Part shown: in pieces, positions 18,310 through 27,700 of the stretch
How positions within the stretch are numbered: the first letter of the stretch is position 1
Layout of the letters: every line of letters begins with the position of its first letter
DNA from: Vibrio sp. 10N.286.49.B1
Lineage (GTDB): Bacteria; Pseudomonadota; Gammaproteobacteria; Enterobacterales; Vibrionaceae
Direction of reading: 5' to 3'
Assembly (NCBI RefSeq): GCF_002873335.1
Contig: NZ_MCUW01000015.1
Coordinates: forward strand, 70,221 to 134,220
Length of the DNA stretch: 64,000 nucleotides
Made by a program: the position numbers and the translations under genes
The notes under the pieces: model-generated
What the model was told of the DNA's origin: nothing
Database searches by the model: none
The model's input: only the letters and a program-made list of their open reading frames with translations

Positions 18310-19757
18310 TACAGCAACCCTCGGACATTCATAAGAATTGCTTCACTCTCTTTATCGAGAGTCATTATTTCCTCTATGATTTCAGATGGCTTACGAAGTG
18401 GGACTTCTTCTTCGACATTAGGATTTTTTACGCTTAAGTCTAAACTAGTATCAAGGCTTGCTACATCAAGAGACCAAGATTTATCTGAATCTGAAAACGT
18501 CTTTTGAAGTGTAACGAATTCTTTTAAGTCATTATCGTTCAGTGGATTAGTCTTTCCCATTTTACGACCTGGATCTAACTCGTAAAACCATGTCTTTTGA
18601 GTTGCCGACCCTTTTTCAAAGAACAAGACGACAGTTTTTACCCCTGCTCCAATAAATGTCCCAGCTGGGCAATCCAATACCGTATGCAAGTTACAGTTTT
18701 CCAAAAGCTCTTTACGTAAAGCGATGGCAGCATTATCAGTATTCGATAAGAAGGTATTTTTGATAACGACAGCACCACGACCGCCTGCTCTTAGTTTTTT
18801 GATGAAATGCTGTAAGAACAAGAAAGCTGTTTCACCCGTTTTAATCGGGAAGTTTTGCTGAACCTCAGCACGCTCTTTACCACCAAAAGGTGGGTTGGCT
18901 AGGATAATATCGTGGCGCTCACAGTCTTGGATATCAGCGATATTTTCAGCTAGCGTGTTGGTGTGAATAACATTGGGAGCTTCAATACCATGAAGAATCA
19001 TGTTCATGATTGCGATAACGTAAGCTAGCGATTTTTTCTCTTTGGCATAGAAAGTATCACTTTGCAGAGTATCAAGGTCTTGAGTCGATAAGCCCTCTTT
19101 CTTACTCAGATAATCAAATGCTTCACACAAGAAGCCTGCCGAGCCTGCTGCGCCATCGTAAATAGTTTCACCAATTTTAGGCTGAACAACATCGATCATG
19201 GCACGGATCAATGGGCGAGGTGTATAGTATTCACCACCGTTGCGACCCGCGTTACCCATGTTCTTGATCTTGGTCTCGTAGAGGTGCGATAGCTCGTGCT
19301 TTTCTTCTTGAGAACGGAAGCGAAGCTCATCAACTTTCTCTAGACAGTCACGTAGTGCGTAACCACTTTGGATTTTGTTTTTGATCTCACCAAAGATCTC
19401 GCCAATCTTGTATTCGATAGTGTCTGGGCTTTCAGCACGTTGTTTGAAGCCTTTTAGATAACGGAAAAGCTTGTTATCGACAAACTCCATTAAATCGTCA
19501 CCGATCAAGGCGTTGTCATAATCAAACTCACCATCAATCTTAGGTGCTGCCCACGAAGACCAGCGATACTCCTCATCAATGATGTACTGGTACTCTTCAA
19601 ACATCAGCTCGGCATTGATCTTCTTGTCTTGCTCTAAGTCATCAAGGTACTTAAGGAATAGCATCCAAGATGTTTGCTCTGTGTAATCAAGCTCTGAAGA
19701 GCAACCTGCATCTTTGTGAAGGATGTCATCGATGTTTTTAAAAGTAGTTTCAAACAT
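18309..19757 (-). CDS. hsdM: type I DNA adenine methyltransferase subunit
   Basis: A 482-residue N6-adenine methyltransferase. The N-terminal helical HsdM_N domain is followed by SAM-binding motif I DGAAGSAGF (201-209) and catalytic motif IV NPPF (288-291). NGGEYYTPRPLIRAMID is typical of HsdM just before the catalytic domain. With HsdS it methylates the recognition site; with HsdR it forms the restriction complex. It is the first hsd gene, 80 bp after the serine recombinase stop, and may share that transcript. Confidence 0.95.
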   Translation of the reverse strand: MFETTFKNIDDILHKDAGCSSELDYTEQTSWMLFLKYLDDLEQDKKINAELMFEEYQYIIDEEYRWSSWAAPKIDGEFDYDNALIGDDLMEFVDNKLFRYLKGFKQRAESPDTIEYKIGEIFGEIKNKIQSGYALRDCLEKVDELRFRSQEEKHELSHLYETKIKNMGNAGRNGGEYYTPRPLIRAMIDVVQPKIGETIYDGAAGSAGFLCEAFDYLSKKEGLSTQDLDTLQSDTFYAKEKKSLAYVIAIMNMILHGIEAPNVIHTNTLAENIADIQDCERHDIILANPPFGGKERAEVQQNFPIKTGETAFLFLQHFIKKLRAGGRGAVVIKNTFLSNTDNAAIALRKELLENCNLHTVLDCPAGTFIGAGVKTVVLFFEKGSATQKTWFYELDPGRKMGKTNPLNDNDLKEFVTLQKTFSDSDKSWSLDVASLDTSLDLSVKNPNVEEEVPLRKPSEIIEEIMTLDKESEAILMNVRGLL

Positions 19758-19837
19758 GTATTTTCTTCTTATTCATTAAGCTACACAGTGCCGTATAGCT
19801 TTTAGACCTATGCTGTCGCATAGGAATATCGATTCGT

Positions 19838-20419
19838 TTACTCAAATAAAGAGCGCTCTTGAGGAGATTCAACACCATCCAGCGCTTTATTGAGAGTTGG
19901 TCGGCTAACACCAAAGTGCTCAGCAACTTCAGTTTTTGTCACCGACTTATCAAGTAGCATCGCTTGTGCTTTCTTGATGTCAGAAGCCGTCAGTTTAGCT
20001 TTACGCCCACCTTTACGACCTCTAGCTCTCGCTGCTTTCAACCCAGCTTTGGTACGCTCAGAGATAAGCCTACGCTCAAATTGAGCGATAGCTCCTATCA
20101 TATGAAATGCTAATTCACCTACAGCGGTCGTAGTATCAATGCTTTCATTCAAACTAATGAATTTGATACCTTGTTCTTTAAAGCCATCAAGCAGTTCTAT
20201 CAAATCTTTTAGGCTTCGTCCTAGTCTATCCAAGCGCTGGACAACGACAATGTCGCCTTCTCGAAGTGCATCAATCATACGTTCTAATTCAGGACGTTGC
20301 TTTGATTTACCGCTACATTTCTCAATGTAGATTCGTTCGCAGCCTGCCGACTCTAAAGAATCGATTTGTGAATCTTCGTTTTGATCATCTGTGCTAACTC
20401 GTGCATATCCAATTTTCAT
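19838..20419 (-). CDS. serine recombinase, resolvase/invertase family
   Basis: A 193-residue small serine recombinase. The catalytic Ser9 is in MKIGYARVSTDDQ, RLDRLGRSLKDL carries the conserved arginines, and AFHMIGAIAQFERRLISERTKAGL is the E-helix. A C-terminal Hin-type helix-turn-helix follows (DKSVTKTEVAEHFGVSRPTLNKAL). It lies upstream of hsdM on the same strand. Such enzymes resolve cointegrates or invert DNA. Stretches around GTTTAC/GTAAAC at 20440-20550 could hold its own site. It is not the recombinase expected to integrate the island. Confidence 0.93.
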   Translation of the reverse strand: MKIGYARVSTDDQNEDSQIDSLESAGCERIYIEKCSGKSKQRPELERMIDALREGDIVVVQRLDRLGRSLKDLIELLDGFKEQGIKFISLNESIDTTTAVGELAFHMIGAIAQFERRLISERTKAGLKAARARGRKGGRKAKLTASDIKKAQAMLLDKSVTKTEVAEHFGVSRPTLNKALDGVESPQERSLFE

Positions 20420-20645
20420 CGAAGTACCGTAGGAAAAGGTAGGTTAAGTTTACATAGATAACTTTACGAGTTTCTTTACGGAGAATCAAACAAAATCAGA
20501 ACGTAAACTGTAGATTCTGTATGGTAAAGGAAATGACCGTTTGATTTACACTAAGCAGAAATGTTCTATCTCGGGGATCTAGGATGCTGGACTTAAAGGC
20601 CTTCTAGAGTTTAAATTTCTTTATAAGCAGTGACAGGTAAAGCTG

Positions 20646-20849
20646 ATGAATATCACATATGTAGATGAGAAGGTTAGAGAAGAGCTACTAAAGCTCTTCA
20701 ATGACGACGAACAAATGGCTGAAGAATGGCTGACAACACCAAAGCGTGTACTCAATGGTTTGAGTCCGTTTGAAACCTTGGCTACTGAACAAGGTAATAC
20801 CAAAGTTCTCGAAGTAATCCAGCGAATCAAGTGCGGGGATTTTTCTTAG
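20646..20849 (+). CDS. ParS/MbcA-like antitoxin C-terminal domain protein (solitary)
   Basis: A 67-residue protein. The C-terminal part AEEWLTTPKRVLNGLSPFETLATEQGNTKVLEVIQRIKCGDFS resembles the toxin-binding domain (DUF2384) of Xre-type antitoxins of RES toxins, which has WL..P...L.G..P...L.T..G...V...L.RI..G. The N-terminal HTH found in full antitoxins is missing. No RES-domain toxin is adjacent. AGGTAAAGCTG precedes the ATG. It may be a stand-alone relic, an anti-toxin against a chromosomal toxin, or a regulator of the neighbouring defence genes; the last two are speculation. Confidence 0.7.
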   Translation: MNITYVDEKVREELLKLFNDDEQMAEEWLTTPKRVLNGLSPFETLATEQGNTKVLEVIQRIKCGDFS

Positions 20850-20911
20850 CGAGGTGGCTTTGATATGTAGCTAGCCTACAGACTCCCTGTAGCACCTAAA
20901 ATGATCTTCAT

Positions 20912-21439
20912 CTATCCAAGGTACGTTACATAAGCAGCTAAAGACGCCAAACTGAATATAGAAAACCCTAATGCAAAAAAAAGCCACCTTAAACTTTTTG
21001 TAAACGCTGACATTTTATCCATACAGATAGAGGTACAAATCCAGTAATTTTCCAAAAGGTCATTGTCTAAATCGAATTGGCCGCTCATTAGTGTGTCATA
21101 GGTGGATTTTAGTTCATTAATACTCTGATGGGTGTCTGACATAGAAGCGAACGACACCAATGAAGTTTGAGCTGTAGAGGCTAATCTGGGAGTAAATACA
21201 GACTTTATGTGGAAGAACCACTTAGTCCAAATAACCAGGGGGATACCTATGAATGAGCCGATCAACATGCTTGGTATGAGTATCTCTTCGTCTGATAAGA
21301 TTGAATAGAATAAAGATGCATATATACCCATAAATGTAACGCCAGCTGCTAAAACAAAAGATGCTTTTTGATCCGCAGCAACAATGTATGCATCAGTTCT
21401 AGCTAGGGCGTTATAAAGTATGGTCTGTTCGTTTGTCAT
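20912..21439 (-). CDS. pycTM: Pycsar effector, transmembrane (PycTM)
   Basis: A 175-residue membrane protein with the Pycsar-effector (former DUF5706) layout. The signature YIVAADQKASFVLAAGVTFMGIYASL is in the first hydrophobic segment (about 20-48), a second segment is at 55-73 (PSMLIGSFIGIPLVIWTKWFF), and a C-terminal segment is at about 148-172. The middle part is a soluble linker. In characterised systems the cyclic pyrimidine nucleotide made by PycC triggers the effector to damage the inner membrane and stop phage replication. It starts 20 bp after the pycC stop, in one operon. The direct pairing with a class III cyclase makes the assignment strong. Confidence 0.85.
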   Translation of the reverse strand: MTNEQTILYNALARTDAYIVAADQKASFVLAAGVTFMGIYASLFYSILSDEEILIPSMLIGSFIGIPLVIWTKWFFHIKSVFTPRLASTAQTSLVSFASMSDTHQSINELKSTYDTLMSGQFDLDNDLLENYWICTSICMDKMSAFTKSLRWLFFALGFSIFSLASLAAYVTYLG

Positions 21440-21458
21440 CAGAAGAAACTCTCTTTGA

Positions 21459-22823
21459 TTATTTAATCATTACACCGATGCAATCACTAAATATAAGTGC
21501 TCCATCTTTATCAATAACTTTACACTGCATGGTATGTAGGCCTCGGTAAGAGGTAAACTCTGGCTCAGACACTGTTATTGAAGGCGGTATAGTGCGTGAA
21601 TAAGGTGCTTGACGAGGAATATTGATGTACAAAGCTTTTTTTGCTGAAGCTACTCCCTCTTCAGCTTCAGGAACATCTTGACCATAATTTGTTTTAATCA
21701 AGTTTACAGTTAGTGGAAACTTTAAGCGGGCGCTTGTTAATGCAGAGACATTAAAGAGTAAATTCAAACCTTTATCTAAGAATTTTGATGCAGAAATATA
21801 CTCTTTTTTTCCATTGTCTTCCTCAATAAAACACTTAAAATCAATAGCATGGTTTGTTCTGACATTAGCACTTACCTTGCTACGTACGCTATTTGGTAGA
21901 GCACTTATTTCGATGAAACGGTCAAAGGAAAGTTCTTTCATTCGATAATTTAAAGGAGAATTATCTGTATATGTAATGTTAGGCGTCAGGTATTTCTGCG
22001 GTTGCTTAATACCGTCTACCTCAATCTTTTTGTAGTGTGAAAAGTAATCTGGCCAATTTACGAAATCGAGTAAACCTTGCCCGAGCATTGTACTGTTTTT
22101 ACTTGCTCGACTTTGAAGTTTTGATGACATATCCACTGAGAGTCCTGTAGCAGAAACTTCACCAACAGTGGTGTAGCCAAAGTTGCCCCATATAACCTCA
22201 TCATCATTACCAAAATCTATTCCTACTCGAAATCCGAAATCCTTAGGGTCAAGTCCGTTTTTTTCCATCCAAGGAGTTATGCCTTGTTCTAAAAGGATTT
22301 TTAAAGTTGTAGCGCAATTAATAGCATCCGCAATAGAGTTTTCTTGGGCTTTATCTGCACTTCCAAAGAATGACATTACAGCATCACCCATTATTCGATG
22401 TACATAACCATCAAAAGCTCTCACTACCTCAATACAAGTTTGAATTACCGCATTTTTAAAAGAAAAGACGGTATCTAGGTCATAAAGTAGAGATAGTCTC
22501 GTTGAGCCTTTAATATCAACAAACATAGTACAAGAATAACGATTAATTCGCTCACTAGTTGACTCTAAGCCAACAAAGTCTGGATGTGTACCTATAGGGG
22601 TGGTATTAATCCCTTCCTTTTGGAAATACTGGCGTATTTGGGTTTGCAATATAAATTCTTCTTGAGGTCCAGTAGGTAACATGCCTTCCATCCCAATGTT
22701 ATCATCAAAAACCTGACGAGCCTCAATGATAGATTGTTGGCTCTTTTGAATGCCATACTTTGATGATTGCTTGGTGTAGACGTTATCAAATATCTCTTCT
22801 AAATTCATAACTGACAAACCCAT
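21459..22823 (-). CDS. pycC: Pycsar pyrimidine nucleotide cyclase (PycC)
   Basis: A 454-residue protein with a class III nucleotide cyclase core. The two metal-binding aspartates are D103 in TMFVDIKGSTRLS and D147 in HRIMGDAVMSFFG. GFRVGIDFGNDDEVIWGNFGYTTVGEVSATG follows, then a C-terminal region (about 300-454, ending in a beta-rich SITVSEPEFTSYRGLHTMQCKVIDKDGALIF) resembling the AGS-C sensor domain. PycC enzymes make cCMP or cUMP on phage infection; which one is not readable here. Start choices are 22823 and ATG at 22808 (MNLEEIF); neither has a strong ribosome site. It is the first gene of the pycC-pycTM operon. Confidence 0.87.
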   Translation of the reverse strand: MGLSVMNLEEIFDNVYTKQSSKYGIQKSQQSIIEARQVFDDNIGMEGMLPTGPQEEFILQTQIRQYFQKEGINTTPIGTHPDFVGLESTSERINRYSCTMFVDIKGSTRLSLLYDLDTVFSFKNAVIQTCIEVVRAFDGYVHRIMGDAVMSFFGSADKAQENSIADAINCATTLKILLEQGITPWMEKNGLDPKDFGFRVGIDFGNDDEVIWGNFGYTTVGEVSATGLSVDMSSKLQSRASKNSTMLGQGLLDFVNWPDYFSHYKKIEVDGIKQPQKYLTPNITYTDNSPLNYRMKELSFDRFIEISALPNSVRSKVSANVRTNHAIDFKCFIEEDNGKKEYISASKFLDKGLNLLFNVSALTSARLKFPLTVNLIKTNYGQDVPEAEEGVASAKKALYINIPRQAPYSRTIPPSITVSEPEFTSYRGLHTMQCKVIDKDGALIFSDCIGVMIK

Positions 22824-23118
22824 TAGCTCAATATGATTGTTCCAATCATACTTCTGACTAAGTTATTGTTCAATATTGATATTTTCAGTTAATAACTGAT
22901 AGATATGTCAATTATTTGCAGCGCCCTCATGATGCGTTCTGCTCACGCAACTATTTAATGATGCGAGCAAATAACCAAAAAGAGATTAGTAAGTAAAATG
23001 CGATCGGTAACTTACGCACTAACTTTGTTTTATGAGCGTAGTAATCAAGTTAAAATTTGACAGTTACAGGGGCATGGTTCAATGATACTCAGGTATTCAG
23101 AATGAGAGCGGGCAGTGA
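22824..23118. promoter_or_regulatory. divergent intergenic region between pycC and the 156-residue gene
   Basis: AT-rich region of 295 bp that must hold promoters for pycC (minus) and the next gene (plus). Short AT-rich blocks such as AATATTGATATTTTC and AAGTTAAAATTTGACAG are present, but no clear operator was seen. Confidence 0.4.
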
Positions 23119-23589
23119 ATGAGTAAATTGTGGTTTAGTGAAATGGACTTTCAGTTTCAAACCCATCCACTAGGGTTAGAAAGGAACGTTCGTGGGGCGT
23201 GGGAGCTTGGGATGAAACGGTTTCATTGCCTGAGTAGTGAACTGACTCCCACAGCCACAGAGAGCATTGATGAAATCAATGCTCATATCGGTGTGGATGT
23301 GTTCAATATTAACCTCGCTGATTTCAAAGAAAGTTATCGTACCTCTGTTGAACTTTCTCTTGTGCTTCGAGAAGACAATGCAGCTAGGTGGGTTTGGTTT
23401 ACTGGGACTAATGCACTTAAAGACTCTGATTATGCAGGTTGGCTACGCTCTTTGCTAACTACGCGGGATATCGAGAACCTCCGTGTAGTATTCGTTCTCA
23501 AAACTAGATCAGATTACTTGGAGATTTTTCAAAATAGCCAAGCCCCTCTTTATAAGTCAACCTTACCGCTAGATTCTTTAATAAAGTGA
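23119..23589 (+). CDS. unknown 156-residue protein
   Basis: Unrecognised. The protein is soluble, with no signal peptide or membrane segment. It begins MSKLWFSEMDFQFQTHPLGL and has a mixed alpha/beta look with hydrophobic strands (ARWVWFTGT, NLRVVFVLKT). Asp/Glu and Trp are frequent. It lies between the Pycsar operon and the GMT module and is read divergently from pycC, with 295 bp between. It could be cargo of unknown defence or regulatory function. The frame is open from a well-placed ATG and codon use is ordinary, so I take it as real. Confidence 0.65.
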   Translation: MSKLWFSEMDFQFQTHPLGLERNVRGAWELGMKRFHCLSSELTPTATESIDEINAHIGVDVFNINLADFKESYRTSVELSLVLREDNAARWVWFTGTNALKDSDYAGWLRSLLTTRDIENLRVVFVLKTRSDYLEIFQNSQAPLYKSTLPLDSLIK

Positions 23590-23710
23590 TTGAGACAATT
23601 AATTCAATCACTTTTGGGGAAGGTTTAGTTACGCCACTTATCAACACAGCAATTAAATGCAGCTCCACAGACTTGAGTAACCTACATAAGTCGCTGTTAG
23701 TAGCCTTTTG

Positions 23711-23938
23711 TTAGCCTTTAGTGCTACTTGGATCGTTACCATAGCTATGCTTAGCGCGTATCTTCCCATTATCACCGCGATGGATAGAAACTTCTGATTG
23801 AGCCTTCTTAGCTAAATCTCTTGTTTTTTCAAACGCTTCTTGTTGAGTTTTTGCAGTCACGCTAGCGCGACTAGCATCTTGTTTTTTTCCTCTCCAAACA
23901 CCGTCTGAACCTTGGAAAACATTATAATCATCAGCCAT
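23711..23938 (-). CDS. DUF2188-family small protein
   Basis: A 75-residue basic protein: MADDYNVFQGSDGVWRGKKQDASRASVTAKTQQEAFEKTRDLAKKAQSEVSIHRGDNGKIRAKHSYGNDP. The order V.....W.....AS...T..EA......A......V.IH..DGKIR..HSYG.DP is the DUF2188 pattern, a small domain common on mobile elements with unknown function. AAGGTG lies 6 bases before the ATG at 23938, so I prefer this start to 24004. It sits 136 bp beyond the gmtX stop and could be read with it. Confidence 0.8.
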   Translation of the reverse strand: MADDYNVFQGSDGVWRGKKQDASRASVTAKTQQEAFEKTRDLAKKAQSEVSIHRGDNGKIRAKHSYGNDPSSTKG

Positions 23939-24074
23939 ATAAATCACCTTATGTAACAATTGAGTTGGATCACCGTTGTGTGTGCAACCACACAATATGT
24001 ACATGGGTATTTATCCAGTAAAATTCAAGTCTTAACTGGTGTTTTTTTGTACTCCTTAAAGCTAGCAGGTAGGG

Positions 24075-24743
24075 CTAAGTCAAAAGCAATTTGTTCTCTA
24101 GGTAATCAAAGAATGTCTTACTTATTCTTTTATCGAGAGTACCGTGAAAATCATCGCTCAAATCAACAATATCACGATTGACGTGATCTATTGTTATGAT
24201 GTCTTCAGAGCGTTGTACTAGCCAATTTATTGTAGCTATAAGGTTATCAATTGATTCTTGGTTACTTTTTGGCATTAGCGTGGTTTTGTTTTCAAGAGCT
24301 AACGGGTTAATGTTTTCGTTTTGAAGTAGGGCATCAGATAACACCATGATTTCTTGATTTTTTTGTTCAATTTCAATTTTTAGTTTGTCGATTTCCTCCA
24401 ACTTTTCAAGAGAGCGAACCATTGAGCTAACTTCTTGCTTCTTTGTGTCTGAATAGAAGCTGTAAAATATTGCTCCTAATTCGTCCCAGTAGGGGCTTTT
24501 CCCTAACGTTCTATATGAAATTTCTTTTTCTGCTATAGGTAAGTTACTGTTGTAGATTTCGGCACATACCCTTCTAAATGCAGTGACATTTTTGAAGTGT
24601 GTATTTTCACATATAGCGCGTACCTTGGGGCAGACAATATCTTTAATACGTTTGGTACGATAGGAGACCTTAGCTTGCTGTGATTTAGAAAATCTATTTT
24701 GTCCTTTTTTTGCTCCACGAGTCTCAATGTGTGTTTTTGTCAT
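24075..24743 (-). CDS. gmtX: Gamma-Mobile-Trio protein GmtX
   Basis: A 222-residue protein, the third gene of the module. It has a basic N-terminus (MTKTHIETRGAKKGQNRFSKSQQAKVSYRTKRIKD), a region with HTH-like features (FKNVTAFRRVCAEIYNSN...ISYRTLGKSPYWDELG) and a coiled coil (MVRSLEKLEEIDKLKIEIEQKNQEIMVLSDALLQNE). The small partner of three-gene tyrosine-recombinase modules has this DNA-binding plus coiled-coil plan. It is 9 bp after gmtZ. The name is assigned from memory of the GMT family, mainly on gene order and size; similarity to the known GmtX could not be tested. Confidence 0.75.
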   Translation of the reverse strand: MTKTHIETRGAKKGQNRFSKSQQAKVSYRTKRIKDIVCPKVRAICENTHFKNVTAFRRVCAEIYNSNLPIAEKEISYRTLGKSPYWDELGAIFYSFYSDTKKQEVSSMVRSLEKLEEIDKLKIEIEQKNQEIMVLSDALLQNENINPLALENKTTLMPKSNQESIDNLIATINWLVQRSEDIITIDHVNRDIVDLSDDFHGTLDKRISKTFFDYLENKLLLT

Positions 24744-24752
24744 AAGTGGCTC

Positions 24753-27700
24753 CTATTTAAGGTCTAAAACCAGTGATGAGTCATTTGTTAACGCATTTAA
24801 CTTATCACCTAGCTCTTGAAGAGAAATGCCACTCAGCGTGCATACAGTAGCTATAATGCCTTTGAAGTCATTTAGCAGATCATACCCTTCAGGTTCTTGC
24901 AATAACTTCTTATAATCCTTGGTAGACACTAACAGTTGTTTTCTTAGTTTAGATACTTTTGCTTTCAGTGCTGGAGTCATGTATGCAGCACTTTTTTCCG
25001 CATCATTAATTTTCAGCAATGTGATAGTCAGCTCATTACTTGCTTTGAGTTGAGTTAGGTGTTGACTAATAATTTCAGGTTGTTCGACCAGCCACCGATC
25101 TTTCTTTGAAAGGTCACTGGTCATTTTTGACAAAAAGGAGTGCGTTGCGCTCCATGCGGCTATTTCGTCAGAGTAGAATTTTTTGTCTTCTATTTCATCT
25201 TTCATGTTTTCTGATTTTTCTTTGCGCTTTTTAGCATCATCAATCGATAATTGAACTTCATCGAGAGCGTCGGTGTACTTTCTTAGTCTCATGCCAATAG
25301 CTGATAAGTGATCGACGGTTTTGATTGAGTAAGGACACTCTCCGCAATGCCTTTTCCCATGGCCAAATCTTTGAACGATATCATCGGGGCATTGGTTACC
25401 AAAAGGGCAAATATGTGTAGTATCAAGGTATAACAGGTCGGTCAATTCACTCTTGAGTGATTTGGACTTATTAAGTTCAATTAGCTTCTTTATTCCATCT
25501 TTAAACTGGTTTGTCGAATCATATCCACCAAATGATACAGCACCAAAGTCTAGAAGAACCTTGCCTAAGTCATTACCTCTAAGTGCTTTTCTGAGAGCTG
25601 AGTTTTCACTTTGTGTATCTATAATTGCTGCCTCTATCTCACTCATGAACTGCTCGCTGCTTGCAAGCTCATGATTTGCTATCACTCGATCTTTGATTTG
25701 TGCGTAATAGTAAACGTGAGCATCATCAATGTGGCCTGTGCATTGTTTTATAACATGAGGAGGAAGTATCGTGATTTTGTCGGAAACAACCTGAGAGCGA
25801 CATGAATGTACAGTTGACTTGATTTTGATACTTGAGTCATTAACAAACTCAAGCATGTTCAAGTCGTTGTGGTTAGAGGCTACAGCTAGATGTTTAGTTT
25901 CATCCTGTTGAAGCATCTCAAAAGAAACAGCTTTTAGTAAGGTGCGGAAGTACTTCGATAATGAATCCCCTGTTGCCACACTAAAAGATTCATATATCTT
26001 ATAATCTGAAGCAGCGATAGCGAAGAGGGGATTAACCTTACCAAAACCGCTGTTTTTGACATTGTTGTACCAAATAGGTCTGTTAGGGCCTCTAAGGAAT
26101 GTATTTTTGAACTTCAACTGATTATTAAGGGTTTGGAGTACTACATCTGATACTGTTGCATCCCAAGATCCATGAGATTTGTCTGTATTAACATGAACTT
26201 TGTTAACCCCATAGCCTCTTGGGTAAAGGGGATTCTGCGTGAGGCTTATACTGTTGTATGTGCCAGCGTCTAGCCAACGAGTATGAATACCTCGAAACCC
26301 ACTCTCCATAATTACAGCTATTAGGTTTGAATTGTGTGGATAAAGAACGTTGTCCCTCAGCGCGCCGCGTTCTTTGATTGTTTCTGAGACTCGTATAGGA
26401 GAAAGGAGCGTCGATGGGATTACCTTAATAGCCTTTAAGACGCCATTGACAATATATAGCGGTACAAACCCCCATGCCTCTGTATCTATAAGGCATTTGT
26501 TGTTTGTCTCTAAGACTAGTTTTCTTCTCAGTTCTTTATCAGCGTGGAAGTTAACGTAGTCTATAAACTCACATATGGCATAGTTGTATGCGAGAATTAT
26601 AGGATACCCCCCTTCGGGAACTAAGATCTTTGTTGTTCCAGTAGATCTCCGAACTTTTGGGATGTCAATTTTATCTACAAAAGGCGATTTAAAACCTTTA
26701 ATATCTGACTCAAGCCACTCCAGAAACTCTTTCTGCCTTCTCATATAGCCGTCAATGGTAGTACTTTTAAGCCCTCGTTTTTTTAGATGCGCTTTCGAAA
26801 CTTGAAGGTGCTCCCGATTGTATTCGAGTATTTTTGGAAAAGAGATACCTTCAACTAAAAGTGGTTGAAGAATTACTCGCCTAAGAGTTGCATGGTATTT
26901 ATGAGCTGAGTGATAGCCTTGCTCTATGCATTCATCAACATATTCTTTGAACCGCCTCTCCCACACAAGGTGGTTAGGGTTATCTTTGGCTTCTTTTTTT
27001 GTTAACCAGTCAGTTGGAGAGTTAGCTGTGGGCGCATGTCTGACGACTACCAATTTGTCAGAACTAAAGCCCAATTTATCTTCATGAACGTCTATGATTG
27101 CAGAAAGCCAACCAGTAGTTTTTACAAAACCAAGGTCTTCATTGCCCTTTAGTTTTGAATATTCCTCTAGGTGAGATTCGTTTAAATCATTGAGTGACCA
27201 TACATCTTGAGCACGCACAACTCGATGGGCATACCAGTTAATGTTGTTAATGGAGGATGGTGAGATATGATCATTGACCTTAAGGTCGAATGGTTTTTGT
27301 AGTAAAGGGCTACGGGCAAGCTTTAAAAACTGAGGGTAATAATCTTCACCGATGTATTGTTTACAGTTTTTTGACTCTTCTTTACCTTCGATTTTACTCG
27401 ATATTTTTACCACCTCGTAAGGGAGTCGTGAGTATGAGGTGGGTAGTAGTACAGCTTTAATGCACCAAAGATTGTGCATGAAAAGGTGAAGATGTGCACG
27501 AAGCTTGTCTAGTTTTGCTTTTTGCTTTGGTAGTAGCTTTGTTTCTTCAGTAAAGAAATTCGAAATTTTCTTCCTATACTCAGGTGAAGTTCGATTAGAT
27601 ACAAGATGATATAGCGAGTTGAGCCATTTCTTCGAAAGGTCTGGATTGCTTTCAATATCATTGAAATATTGTATGAAACAATATTTCAGTTTATTCCGTG

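Noticed and set aside
17134..20419. Phase-variable hsdS inversion driven by the serine recombinase
   Set aside because: Only one full hsdS is present, with no partial copy and no inverted repeats flanking its recognition domains.
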